Assembly (NCBI GenBank): GCA_038040445.1
Contig: JBBPIG010000007.1
Span: forward strand, 1-64,000
Direction: 5' to 3'
DNA from: Acidobacteriota bacterium
Lineage (GTDB): Bacteria; Acidobacteriota; Blastocatellia; UBA7656
DNA: 64,000 bases
Shown here: in pieces, positions 18,270-26,425 of the stretch
Layout: every line of letters starts with the position of its first letter
How positions within the stretch are numbered: position 1 is the stretch's first letter
Made by a program: the position numbers and the translations under genes
Notes under the pieces: generated by a model
The model's input: only the letters and a program-made list of their open reading frames with translations
What the model was told of the DNA's origin: nothing
Database searches by the model: none

Positions 18270-19604
18270 ATGAAGATCCTTTCCATCACAGCGGGCGCGG
18301 CGGGTATGTACTGCGGCAGTTGTCTCCGTGACAACGCGCTTGCCGCTGAGCTGTTGAAGCAAGGACACGACGTTCTGCTTGTCCCGATCTACACACCTAC
18401 ACTGACCGACGAAGAAAACGTCAGCATGCATCGAGTCTTCTTTGGCGGGATCAGCGTTTATCTCGAACAACACGTTCCAATATTCAGACACACGCCGAAG
18501 CTGCTCGACCGGCTGTGGGACTCCGAGGCCGCGCTGAAGATGGTTGCCCGGCGCTCGATAGCAGTCGATCCGCGCGCTCTTGCCGAGATGACGATCTCGA
18601 TGTTGAAGGGCGAAGACGGGTATCAGCGCAAGGAACTCGACAAGCTGATCGACTGGCTCAAGTCCGAAGCGCGGCCTGAAGTAGTGAACCTGCCCAACTC
18701 GCTTTTGATCGCGCTGGCCCGGCCTATAAAACGAGAGTTGAATCTTCCGATCTTTTGCACGTTGCAAGGCGAGGACCTTTTCATCGACGGTCTCGGTGAA
18801 CCTTATCGCAGCGAAGCTCTGGAATTGATCCGCTCGAACGTCGAGTTTGTGGACGGCTTTCTTGCGGTGAGCGATTTCTACGCCGGGGCTATGTGCCGCG
18901 ACCTCGGCATTCCCGAAAGCAAGATGCACGTCGTGCCGCTGGGAATCAGTTTCGACGGATATGAAAAGAGAGAGCGCTCGGCGTCGGGCGAGTTCGTAGT
19001 CGGCTATTTCGCCAGGGTCGCGCCTGAGAAAGGGCTGCACGTTCTCTGCGACGCATATCGGCTGCTGAGACAACGAACACCCGAGCGGCGGATCAGACTC
19101 GAAGTCGCCGGTTACCTTGCGCCGGAGCACCACGATTACCTCGGAGGGATCGAGCGTCAGATGAACGACTGGGGACTTGGTATCGAGTTTCAGTATCGAG
19201 GCGTGCTCGATCGCGAAGCGAAGCTCGTGTTTCTGAAAGGACTCGACGCGCTCTCGGTGCCAGCGACTTATGACGAGCCAAAGGGCATGTCGCTGCTCGA
19301 GGCGATGGCCGCGGGTGTGCCGGTTGTTCAGCCGCGAAGAGGTTCCTTCACGGAGATCATCGAGCGAACCGGCGGCGGACTGCTGGTAGACGGCTCCGGC
19401 GCCGAGAGTCTCGCGTTGGGGCTGCTATCGTTGATTGAAAGCCCCTCGCTGACCGCGGAATTGAGTCAAAGGGCTTTTGCGGGGGTGCGAGAGCATTATG
19501 GAGTGTCGAACATGGCGCGTCGTGCGATCGAGGCATATGCCTCGGCGGCGAATCGCGCGCGAGACGCCGGTATCACGACGGCCGTCGAGCTTGCGCGCGG
19601 ATGA
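18270..19604 (+). CDS. GT4-family glycosyltransferase
   Basis: 444 residues, GT-B fold. N-terminal acceptor domain starts M-K-I-L-S-I-T-A-G with a G-M-Y-C-G-S-C loop; the donor domain has V-V-P-L-G-I, Y-F-A-R-V-A-P-E-K-G-L-H and, near the end, P-K-G-M-S-L-L-E-A-M-A-A-G-V-P-V, whose Glu residues bind the nucleotide-sugar. ATG 18270 is chosen because upstream in-frame codons are heptamer repeat. The stop overlaps the nucleotidyltransferase start (ATGA). It probably adds a sugar to a cell-surface or metabolite acceptor; linkage and acceptor cannot be told. Position between two acid-activating paralogues suggests a shared pathway. Confidence 0.9.
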   Translation: MKILSITAGAAGMYCGSCLRDNALAAELLKQGHDVLLVPIYTPTLTDEENVSMHRVFFGGISVYLEQHVPIFRHTPKLLDRLWDSEAALKMVARRSIAVDPRALAEMTISMLKGEDGYQRKELDKLIDWLKSEARPEVVNLPNSLLIALARPIKRELNLPIFCTLQGEDLFIDGLGEPYRSEALELIRSNVEFVDGFLAVSDFYAGAMCRDLGIPESKMHVVPLGISFDGYEKRERSASGEFVVGYFARVAPEKGLHVLCDAYRLLRQRTPERRIRLEVAGYLAPEHHDYLGGIERQMNDWGLGIEFQYRGVLDREAKLVFLKGLDALSVPATYDEPKGMSLLEAMAAGVPVVQPRRGSFTEIIERTGGGLLVDGSGAESLALGLLSLIESPSLTAELSQRAFAGVREHYGVSNMARRAIEAYASAANRARDAGITTAVELARG

Positions 19605-20176
19605 AGGATCAGTCCACCATGCACCTGTCGTATGCTCAAATCCCTCGTCGCCATGTGGATCTTATGGACCTGAAAGAGGTGTTTCGCTTCGTTGCGCCGC
19701 GCGTGCGTGACGCGGCGATCAAGAGCGCCGCTCAGTTGAATGATCTTGGCATTCGCCATGCGTTGGCTGGGGGATTGGCGGTCGGCGCTCACGGCTACAT
19801 TCGAGCCACTGTCGATGTGGATTTCCTGGTGGGAGAAGAGGCGTTTGAGCATCACGGTTCGGTCGTGGCCTTCAAAGCCGGCGTCCCAATCGAAGTGGAT
19901 GGGGTGCGCATCGACTACCTGTCGCCCGTCTCGCTCGGTCCGCAACTGGAAGAAGTCCTTGACCATCCTCTTATGAATGAAGGCCTGGCGATCGTTCCGA
20001 TTGAAGTGCTGATTTACATGAAGCTCGCTGCCAAACGGCGAAGAGACCTGGTGGATGTAATCGAGCTTGTGAAAGTTGGCGCGGATGTCAGTCGCGTGCG
20101 GGACTACCTGCGGCAATATGCGAGCGATCTGGTTCCATCGTTTGAAGAGTTGGTCAACGAGGCGCTCGGTGAATGA
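19601..20176 (+). CDS. Nucleotidyltransferase-fold protein (MNT/AbiEii-like)
   Basis: 191 residues. A nucleotidyltransferase core is seen in A-L-A-G-G-L-A-V-G-A-H-G, then T-V-D-V-D-F-L-V, where the two Asp would bind metal, and a third acidic strand in V-R-I-D-Y-L. A helical C-terminal half has K-L-A-A-K-R-R-R-D-L-V-D, as in AbiEii/MNT-type proteins that modify RNA or proteins with a nucleotide. It overlaps the glycosyltransferase by four bases. No HEPN or AbiEi partner is adjacent, so a toxin-antitoxin role is unproven; a biosynthetic adenylation role is possible. Confidence 0.75.
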   Translation: MKDQSTMHLSYAQIPRRHVDLMDLKEVFRFVAPRVRDAAIKSAAQLNDLGIRHALAGGLAVGAHGYIRATVDVDFLVGEEAFEHHGSVVAFKAGVPIEVDGVRIDYLSPVSLGPQLEEVLDHPLMNEGLAIVPIEVLIYMKLAAKRRRDLVDVIELVKVGADVSRVRDYLRQYASDLVPSFEELVNEALGE

Positions 20177-20229
20177 TACATCCAGTCCCACACGAGAGTC
20201 CGTTCACCTAGAGGGGATCAGGGATTCCA

Positions 20230-20251
20230 AAGAAGGTCTCGTGACCTTCTT
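20230..20251. other. Small perfect hairpin upstream of ligase paralogue 2
   Basis: A 9-bp perfect stem AAGAAGGTC/GACCTTCTT with a TCGT loop lies 54 bases after the nucleotidyltransferase stop and 43 bases before the next start. It may attenuate or partly terminate transcription; no U-tract follows. Confidence 0.5.
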
Positions 20252-20294
20252 AGACTCCATCCGAGGATCAAGACCCAAGGAGTGAGACAACTGA

Positions 20295-21401
20295 ATGAGT
20301 GTTGCTGCAACAGACTTATCTCTCAGAGCGGAGGAAGCAAAGATCCAACTCAATGCCCACGTGCGCGAGATCGTCCAGTGGCATTTCAACCCCGAGACCG
20401 GGTGTCCCTTCTGGCTCGATTTCGCATCGAAGCTCGGTTGGGATCCAAGACAAGAGATCAACTCCTTCGAGGATCTCAGGAAGTTTCCGCCTTTCGAAGA
20501 CGAATGGTTGCGCGGAGGGCCCGTGCGGCGATGGCTGCCGAAGGGACTTTCTGGCAAGCCTCTCTTCACGTTCGAAACCGGAGGAACGACGGGCGTGCCT
20601 AAGAGCCGCCTCCAAATCGAAGACTTCCGCACCGATTATGAAATGTTCAGCGAGACGCTTCCGGACGAGTATTTTCCACGAGGCGCCAACTGGCTGATGC
20701 TCGGGCCTTCGGGTCCGCGAAGGCTGCGGCTAGCAGTAGAACATTTATGTCAATACCGAGGCGGGATCTGCTTCGGCGTAGATCTCGACCCACGCTGGGT
20801 GATCAAGCTGATCAAGTGGGGCGAGTCCGAAGCGCTCGACGAATATAAAGCCCACGTGATTGAGCAGGCGATAACGGTTCTCGGGGCCGGTCACGATATA
20901 CGCTGCCTGTTCACGACTCCAAAGCTGCTCGAGTCGCTGGCCGAGGAACTCGAGAACCGCGGGACTAGCATTGCAAAGTCAGGGATCACGGGGATCTTTG
21001 CGGGCGGAACCGAATTCACTCCGCAGTACACGCGCTTCGCGATGGAAGAACTGCTTGGCCCGGGCGTGTACCTGACGCCGACCTACGGCAACACACTGAT
21101 GGGGCTGGCTTGCTCGAAGCCGGTCACGCCGGAGGACGGCTATAAGATCGCCTACTACGCGCCGCAGCCTCGCGCAGTCATCGAAGTAGTCGAATTCAAC
21201 GACCGCGATCTGGCCGTAGGCTACGGCGAAACCGGCCGGGTGCGATTGACTACTCTGACTCGTGAGACATTTATTCCGGGATTCTTAGAGAGAGACGAAG
21301 GCGAGCGCGAGAAGCCTTGTGAACAGTATCCGTGGGACGGCGTGAGCGGAGTTCGTCCCTTTCGCAAACTTGCGGGCCAGACAACAGTTGGAGTGTACTG
21401 A
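20295..21401 (+). CDS. Short AMP-forming acyl ligase (LuxE/PaaK-like), paralogue 2
   Basis: 368 residues, clearly paralogous to the ligase at 17097 along its whole length (H-F-N-P-E-T-G-C-P-F-W-L, L-R-G-G-P-V-R-R-W, F-E-T-G-G-T-T-G-V-P-K-S-R, P-T-Y-G-N-T-L-M-G). The C-terminal lid domain is again absent. Both proteins end in a G-V-Y tripeptide followed by the same heptamer repeat, so the duplicated segment probably included the downstream repeat. A reductase of aldehyde-dehydrogenase fold follows 69 bases later, the arrangement expected for acid activation followed by reduction. Substrate unknown. Confidence 0.82.
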   Translation: MSVAATDLSLRAEEAKIQLNAHVREIVQWHFNPETGCPFWLDFASKLGWDPRQEINSFEDLRKFPPFEDEWLRGGPVRRWLPKGLSGKPLFTFETGGTTGVPKSRLQIEDFRTDYEMFSETLPDEYFPRGANWLMLGPSGPRRLRLAVEHLCQYRGGICFGVDLDPRWVIKLIKWGESEALDEYKAHVIEQAITVLGAGHDIRCLFTTPKLLESLAEELENRGTSIAKSGITGIFAGGTEFTPQYTRFAMEELLGPGVYLTPTYGNTLMGLACSKPVTPEDGYKIAYYAPQPRAVIEVVEFNDRDLAVGYGETGRVRLTTLTRETFIPGFLERDEGEREKPCEQYPWDGVSGVRPFRKLAGQTTVGVY

Positions 21402-21429
21402 ATTGCCGATTGCCGATTGGCGATTGGCG
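21402..21429. repeat. ATTGSCG heptamer tandem repeat
   Basis: Four consecutive ATTG(G/C)CG units start at the base after the ligase stop. No inverted partner is seen here, unlike at 18190-18268. Confidence 0.85.
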
Positions 21430-21470
21430 ATTTTCGATTGAAGATTTGGCGTTCATCTTGTGAGGAACCG

Positions 21471-22910
21471 ATGGCAGTCCTAAATATTCCAATCTTTAGA
21501 TGGGGGCAGCCCTACACCAGTCTCGACACCGAAGACGTTGTCCATTTCATCAGCGGCGAAACTCTGGCGCGCGTCAGTCAGGCTAACACGGGATTGCTCG
21601 CCCGCGACATGCGACTTGCAGAGCGAGCCCGGCAGGTTCTCACCGAGATTCCAGTCTCGGACCTGATCGCCATTATGAAAAAGGCTGCGGATCTCTATCT
21701 CAACGGAACGCTTCCGATGGGCGACGGCGCGCAAACACCTGATGATTTCGCTCGCCAGCAGTCGGCGAGCACCGGCCTGCCTGAGCATATGTCCAAGGCC
21801 AACATGAGTAAGAATCACTTCGTGCTGTCGAATATGGACAAGATTCTGGACGCGCTCACGCGAGGATTGGATCTGAATATCCTGACTCGCGGCTATGGAA
21901 TCGAGTCTCGTGGAGTGATGGTGAGCTATCAGGCGCAAGCGCCCGTGTTGGGGCTGGTGCTGCCGTCGAATTCGCCGGGCGTGCACACTCTCTGGCTGCC
22001 GGTGATACCGATGCAGATCGGGCTGCTGCTCAAGCCCGGCCCTCAAGAACCGTGGACTCCGTACCGAATGGCCGCAGCTTTTACCGAAGCAGGCGTGCCC
22101 AAAGAAGCGATTGCGATCTATCCGGGCGGCGGCGAGATGGGCGCGGAAGTCGTCAGGCGATCCAACCGCACGATGATATTCGGCGGCACGCCGACGGTTG
22201 AACGCTACCGCGGCGACACTCGCGTTCAAGTGCATGGACCGGGGTTCACGAAGATCCTGCTGGGCGACGACGTGGTGGACGACTGGGAGAAATACCTGGA
22301 CGTGATGGTTGACAGTGTGTTTCTCAATAGCGGCCGCGGCTGCATCAACTGCTCGGGAGTTTGGGCCTCGCGTCACACGAAGGAAATCGCAGAGGCTCTC
22401 GCCGAACGAATAGGCCCGGTCGAGCCCAAGCCGCCCGAAGACCCCCAAGCGAGCCTCGCCGCGTTCACCGTTCCTGGCGCCGCGAAAGCGATCTGGAAGA
22501 GCATCGAGTCGGGCTTGCACGAGGCGGGCGTCGAACATGTGACGGCGAAGTTTGGCTCGCGGCTAGTCGAGAAGGAGCGCTGCGGATATCTGAGACCGGT
22601 GGTTATCCATTGCGACGCCCCGGATAGGACGCTGGCCAACACCGAGTTCATGTTCCCCTTTGTGAGCGTGGTCAGGTGTCCGCAAGACGAGATGCTCAAG
22701 CGGATCGGATCGACGCTGGTGGGCAGCGCGATCACTTATGATGAGAAGTTTCAAAGCCAACTGGTAAATGCGACTCACATTGACAGGTTGAACCTTGGTC
22801 CGGTGCCGACGATTCAACTCGATTGGCTCCAGCCGCACGAAGGAAACATCGTTGAGTTCCTCTTCCGCCCTCGGGCGTTTCAGTCAAGGCTTGAGAAGGT
22901 GGCGGTTTAA
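21471..22910 (+). CDS. Aldehyde dehydrogenase-fold oxidoreductase, possible acyl reductase
   Basis: 479 residues. The Rossmann part holds P-V-L-G-L-V-L-P-S-N-S-P-G and K-P-G-P-Q-E-P-W-T-P; the catalytic block N-S-G-R-G-C-I-N-C-S-G places the nucleophile at Cys291, with a second Cys at 294. The loop I-F-G-G-T-P-T stands where G-S-T is usual. This sequence is far from ordinary NAD-dependent aldehyde dehydrogenases and recalls acyl-CoA or acyl-enzyme reductases such as LuxC. ATG 21471 follows a GAGGA-type site; upstream in-frame residues come from heptamer repeat. With the preceding ligase it could convert a carboxylic acid to an aldehyde; direction is inferred from context only. Confidence 0.78.
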   Translation: MAVLNIPIFRWGQPYTSLDTEDVVHFISGETLARVSQANTGLLARDMRLAERARQVLTEIPVSDLIAIMKKAADLYLNGTLPMGDGAQTPDDFARQQSASTGLPEHMSKANMSKNHFVLSNMDKILDALTRGLDLNILTRGYGIESRGVMVSYQAQAPVLGLVLPSNSPGVHTLWLPVIPMQIGLLLKPGPQEPWTPYRMAAAFTEAGVPKEAIAIYPGGGEMGAEVVRRSNRTMIFGGTPTVERYRGDTRVQVHGPGFTKILLGDDVVDDWEKYLDVMVDSVFLNSGRGCINCSGVWASRHTKEIAEALAERIGPVEPKPPEDPQASLAAFTVPGAAKAIWKSIESGLHEAGVEHVTAKFGSRLVEKERCGYLRPVVIHCDAPDRTLANTEFMFPFVSVVRCPQDEMLKRIGSTLVGSAITYDEKFQSQLVNATHIDRLNLGPVPTIQLDWLQPHEGNIVEFLFRPRAFQSRLEKVAV

Positions 22911-22927
22911 GAGATAGACGGCAGCAC

Positions 22928-23200
22928 TCACGCGACATCGAGCAGCACCTTTGGGTTTCGTTCAGCAATGAGCAGCAATGTGCGAGCCGCACCCGAAGGC
23001 GCACGGCGGCCCTGCTCCCAGTCCTGCAAAGTTCGGATGGACACGCCAAGCAACGCAGCGAAGCGCTCCTGAGAAAGGCCGGTCTTCTCCCGAATGGTGG
23101 CGACGCTGGGAATGTTGACGACGCGTCCGTGCTGACCGCGTTTGATCTCTCGAAGTCCTTGCAGTATCTCGCGACCGATGTCTCGCTTGGCCTTAGCCAT
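22928..23200 (-). CDS. XRE-type antitoxin (HigA/HigA2-like)
   Basis: 90 residues with a helix-turn-helix at about 40-75 (T-G-L-S-Q-E-R-F-A-A-L-L-G-V-S, then L-Q-D-W-E-Q-G-R-R). It would neutralise the adjacent toxin and repress the shared promoter. The ATG at 23200 has a strong GGGAGGAG ribosome site; a TTG two codons earlier is less likely. It overlaps the toxin gene by eight bases, downstream of it, the reversed order typical of HigBA. Confidence 0.9.
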   Translation of the reverse strand: MAKAKRDIGREILQGLREIKRGQHGRVVNIPSVATIREKTGLSQERFAALLGVSIRTLQDWEQGRRAPSGAARTLLLIAERNPKVLLDVA

Positions 23201-23507
23201 TTTCAATCTCCTCCCGAATCTTTCGTAACGCGTGCGCCGGAATGCTTTCGATTACGTTCTTCGGATACATGGTCAGCATCCAGATCACGCCGTCAGCCCG
23301 CTTCACGTAGTAGATGACTCGATACCCACCACGCTTGCCCCGACCCGGAGCTTGCCATCTGAGCTTCCTCACTCCGCCCGCGCCCGGAATCACCGGACCG
23401 CTTTCCGGGTTCGACGCGAGAAACAATTGAAGCTCGCTGTACTCGTCGTCGGTCAGATACTCCTGGACGAGCCGAGTGAAGAGCTTCGTTTCAATGAAGC
23501 TGAACAC
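23193..23507 (-). CDS. RelE/HigB-like toxin
   Basis: 104 residues of the RelE/ParE fold: G-A-G-G-V-R-K-L-R-W, G-K-R-G-G-Y-R-V-I-Y-Y and the closing strand I-W-M-L-T-M-Y-P-K. These Arg, Lys and Tyr positions are those used for ribosome-dependent mRNA cleavage in the family. The start is GTG at 23507. It is the first gene of the two-gene module, ahead of its antitoxin, as in higBA. Intact by length and motifs. Confidence 0.9.
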   Translation of the reverse strand: MFSFIETKLFTRLVQEYLTDDEYSELQLFLASNPESGPVIPGAGGVRKLRWQAPGRGKRGGYRVIYYVKRADGVIWMLTMYPKNVIESIPAHALRKIREEIENG

Positions 23508-23680
23508 GTGACTAGTATACGGCTTTGCCGTACCCCGTCAAGCCTGATGTCCTCAGGCCAGAGCCCGAGGGAACTTCCTTGGACGCAAACGATTATGAGA
23601 GACTGGCTAGTCGCAGACCGTCATGGTCGGAGCGCTGATTCAGTTCGTGTCACCTTTTGATTTCGGGCACTTCAACAAAT

Positions 23681-24877
23681 ATGAGAGTTCTCCTCATTCT
23701 TCTTCTCTCAGTCCCAATCCTCGTCGAAGACTGGCCTGAGTTCAGGGGACCTACAGGTCAGGGCCTTTCCGATGAGCGTGGACTTCCTCTAACATGGAGT
23801 GAAACTAAGAACGTGAAGTGGAAGATTGCGATTCCCGGAAAGGGATGGTCTTCGCCGGCGATACTTGGAGATCGCATTTGGCTGACAACCGCCACAGAAG
23901 ACGGAAGATCATTGCGCGCGATCTGTGTAGACCGCAACACCGGCGCGATCACTCAAAACGTCGAAGTGTTTCGCCTCAAGAACCTCGGACCGATGAGTCC
24001 GAAGAACAGCCTCGCGTCACCGACGCCGGTGCTCGAAGGCGATCGCGTGTATCTGCACTTCGGCGCTCACGGGACTGCTTGTATCACTCAAGCTGGTGAG
24101 ATCGTTTGGAAAACGCGGCTCGAATACGATAACGGACAGCATGGTCCGGGCGGCTCTCCAGTGCTTTATGACAATCTGCTGATCGTTAGCTGCGATGGCC
24201 TGGAGGTCCAGTATGTCGCAGCGCTCGACAAGCTGACCGGCAAAACCAAATGGAAGAAACTGCGCGAGGGCTATCAAGCCTACACCACCCCGCTCGTGGT
24301 GAGGCTTCCGGCAGGCGATCAAGTGATCAGCCCGGGCTCGTTTCGTGCGGTTGCTTATGAACCGCGCACCGGAAAAGAGATCTGGCAGGTGAAGTACGGC
24401 GACGGGTTCTCGAATGTCCCTCGGCCGGTGTATGGAAACGGATTGGTTTTCATCTGCACCGGATTTCAGGAACCGTCTCTACTGGCGGTTCGGGTGGACG
24501 GCCGCGGCGACGTAACCAAGAAGCAGATCGCGTGGACTCTCAAGCGAGGCGCGCCGCTGACGCCGTCTCCGCTTCTGGTTGGCGAGGAGCTATACGTGAT
24601 CACTGACAACGGCATCGCAACTTGTCTGGATGCGGCTACTGGAAAAGAGCATTGGAAGGCGCGCGTAGGCGGCAATCATTCGGCTTCTCCGATTTACGCC
24701 GACGGACGGATCTACTTTCTCAGCGAAGAGGGCGAGTCGGTAGTGATAGCGCCCGGGAAGGAATTCAAAGTACTCGCGAAGAACGAACTGGATGGGGAAA
24801 CGCTGGCGTCGATGGCTGTGTCGGCGGGCTCGATCTTCGTTCGAAGCCGCACGCATCTCTACCGGCTGTGCAATTAG
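23681..24877 (+). CDS. Secreted PQQ-like beta-propeller protein 1
   Basis: 398 residues, the shortest of eleven paralogues in the window. A short hydrophobic leader (residues 1-17) is followed by D-W-P-E-F-R-G-P and W-S-E-T-K-N-V-K-W-K, the family opening. Blades carry A-L-D-K-L-T-G-K-T-K-W and C-L-D-A-A-T-G-K-E-H-W; the ending is S-E-E-G-E-S-V-V-I then Y-R-L-C-N. Vicinal cysteines of true PQQ alcohol dehydrogenases are not seen, so it is probably a structural or binding propeller acting outside the cytoplasm. ATG 23681 is preferred to an upstream start, which would bury the leader. Confidence 0.88.
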   Translation: MRVLLILLLSVPILVEDWPEFRGPTGQGLSDERGLPLTWSETKNVKWKIAIPGKGWSSPAILGDRIWLTTATEDGRSLRAICVDRNTGAITQNVEVFRLKNLGPMSPKNSLASPTPVLEGDRVYLHFGAHGTACITQAGEIVWKTRLEYDNGQHGPGGSPVLYDNLLIVSCDGLEVQYVAALDKLTGKTKWKKLREGYQAYTTPLVVRLPAGDQVISPGSFRAVAYEPRTGKEIWQVKYGDGFSNVPRPVYGNGLVFICTGFQEPSLLAVRVDGRGDVTKKQIAWTLKRGAPLTPSPLLVGEELYVITDNGIATCLDAATGKEHWKARVGGNHSASPIYADGRIYFLSEEGESVVIAPGKEFKVLAKNELDGETLASMAVSAGSIFVRSRTHLYRLCN

Positions 24878-24892
24878 AGCGCGTATGCCGAC

Positions 24893-25150
24893 ATGATAAG
24901 ACCAGGACCGTATCGGTTTTGTTTCTACAGCCATGAGGCCAACGAGCCGCCAAATATTCATGTAGATCTGTGATTCTGGCTCGGCAAAGCTTTGGGTGAG
25001 TCCCCTGGGCCTGGCTCGCAACTTGGATTTAACGCGCGCGAACTCCGTAAGCTACAATCTCTGGTGATTGAACACCGGATAGAATTTCTGAGGGCGTGGA
25101 ATGGGTATTTTGGCGTTAGCCGAGATCAAATCGTCTCGGCGTGCCATTAA
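24893..25150 (+). pseudogene. DUF4160 protein, interrupted by a stop codon
   Basis: From ATG 24893 the frame reads R-P-G-P-Y-R-F-C-F-Y-S-H-E, N-E-P-P-N-I-H-V-D-L, then TGA at 24971. The same frame continues F-W-L, then L-G-F-N-A-R-E-L-R-K-L and E-H-R-I-E-F-L-R-A-W-N-G-Y-F-G to a TAA at 25148. Both halves match the DUF4160 family (about 80 residues), so this is one gene with an internal stop and an altered central segment. No DUF2442 partner, its frequent neighbour, was found. Confidence 0.8.
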
Positions 25151-25187
25151 TAGAGATGATTTGCGGAACGCAGGCGATGAACGGGTT

Positions 25188-25691
25188 ATGCAGAACAATG
25201 TCTTTCGAATAGCGCTTTGCGTCGTAGTCGCTGGCTTCGTGTTCGGCAGCGCTGGTCATCTCCCTCGGTGCCGAGCACAGAGGCTCGACGAACCCCGTGT
25301 CGCATCTACAAATGTTCCTGCGTATCCTCCACTCGCGCGGGCTGCCTGTGTACAAGGGCGGGTGGCAGTTGTAGTGACCCTTGATCAAGATGGTAAGGTA
25401 ACCAACGTCGAAACTCTGTTTGGGCATCCGCTCCTACGCCAGTTGTCTGAAGCGGCTGCACGCCTGTGGACGTTCGAACCCGTGCGGGACGGAGGTGTTC
25501 AGCGTCGACAAGTGATCAAGTTCGTTTTTCGGATTCTTCCTTTTGAGACACCGCCGAAAAAGGTCCGCGCGGTTTTTCTAACGCCAACTGACGTCGAGGT
25601 GCGCTCTTATCCTTTCGAACCAAGTTGCGATGATTGCTCGCCGAGGCGGCAGAAGGAGCTGCGAAAGGGCGGTTGTCCAGAGAGCCGGTAG
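25188..25691 (+). CDS. TonB C-terminal-domain protein
   Basis: 167 residues. A signal peptide or anchor occupies about 4-25. The TonB-like domain has P-A-Y-P-P-L-A-R-A, G-R-V-A-V-V-V-T-L-D-Q-D-G-K-V, G-H-P-L-L-R and A-A-A-R-L-W-T-F-E-P, which are hallmark features. A C-terminal tail has a C-D-D-C motif. No proline-rich periplasmic spanning region is visible, so it is not a full energy transducer. ATG 25188 puts the hydrophobic segment at the N-terminus; an earlier in-frame ATG at 25101 would overlap the DUF4160 remnant. Confidence 0.85.
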   Translation: MQNNVFRIALCVVVAGFVFGSAGHLPRCRAQRLDEPRVASTNVPAYPPLARAACVQGRVAVVVTLDQDGKVTNVETLFGHPLLRQLSEAAARLWTFEPVRDGGVQRRQVIKFVFRILPFETPPKKVRAVFLTPTDVEVRSYPFEPSCDDCSPRRQKELRKGGCPESR

Positions 25692-25759
25692 CGCAAGGTT
25701 TTGAGCCTGATGGGTGAGCGTACGGAAAGCCTGCTGCCTTTGACTAACCAGGGATTGTT

Positions 25760-26425
25760 TTGCTTCAAGTCATCAACCTAAAAAAAAACTACCCAACACC
25801 CCGAGGGCCGCTCCCGGTGCTATGTGGAATCTCGTTCCATCTCTCACGCGGGGATGCGGTCGCGATCATGGGTCCGTCGGGCAGCGGCAAGAGCACTCTG
25901 CTGCACATACTCGGCGCGCTGGATACTCCCAGCTCGGGCAGCGTCACTCTCGACGGCGCCAATCCCTTCGAGCTTGATGAGAAAGCGCTCGCGGCTTTTA
26001 GGAACGAGAAGGTAGGCTTTGTCTTTCAGGATCATTGTCTGCTGCCGCAGTGTTCGGTGCTGGAGAATGTCCTCACTCCGACTCTTGTTTCGCGATCGAA
26101 CACCGACCGCACCGAACGCGCACGAATGCTGCTGGATCAAGTGGGTCTTAATGAGCGGCTCGATCATCGCCCAGCCGAGTTGTCGGGTGGGGAGAAGCAG
26201 CGCGTAGCTCTGGCGCGAGCGCTCATCAATGAGCCCGTGTTGCTGTTGTGTGATGAGCCCACTGGCAACCTGGATTTTCAGTCCGCCGAGACAGTAGCGT
26301 CCCTGCTCTTGGAACTGCACGCGCGGCAGAAGACTATTCTCGTCGTGGTCACTCACAGCGCGGAGCTCGCCGCGAGGTTTCCCATTCGTTACGAAATGGC
26401 CGGGCAGACTATCAGGCAAGCGTGA
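25760..26425 (+). CDS. ABC transporter ATP-binding protein (LolD/MacB type)
   Basis: 221 residues. Walker A G-P-S-G-S-G-K-S-T, Q-loop F-V-F-Q-D-H, signature L-S-G-G-E-K-Q-R-V-A-L-A-R, Walker B L-L-L-C-D-E-P-T-G-N-L-D and H-loop V-V-T-H-S are all intact. This is the LolCDE/MacB/FtsE-like class that powers type VII ABC mechanotransmission rather than channel transport. The start is TTG at 25760, the only reasonable start before the first strand. TGATG links it to the permease downstream. Confidence 0.94.
   Translation: MLQVINLKKNYPTPRGPLPVLCGISFHLSRGDAVAIMGPSGSGKSTLLHILGALDTPSSGSVTLDGANPFELDEKALAAFRNEKVGFVFQDHCLLPQCSVLENVLTPTLVSRSNTDRTERARMLLDQVGLNERLDHRPAELSGGEKQRVALARALINEPVLLLCDEPTGNLDFQSAETVASLLLELHARQKTILVVVTHSAELAARFPIRYEMAGQTIRQA

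Noticed and set aside
17142-19133. A long open frame (663 codons) on the minus strand opposite the ligase and glycosyltransferase genes
   Set aside because: It mirrors two clearly conserved plus-strand genes; long antisense frames are common in GC-rich coding DNA. Its translation has no family-like motif.
24971-24973. In-frame TGA of the DUF4160 gene as a selenocysteine codon
   Set aside because: The family has no redox-active residue at that point, no hairpin-type SECIS element was seen after it, and the following residues are disturbed.
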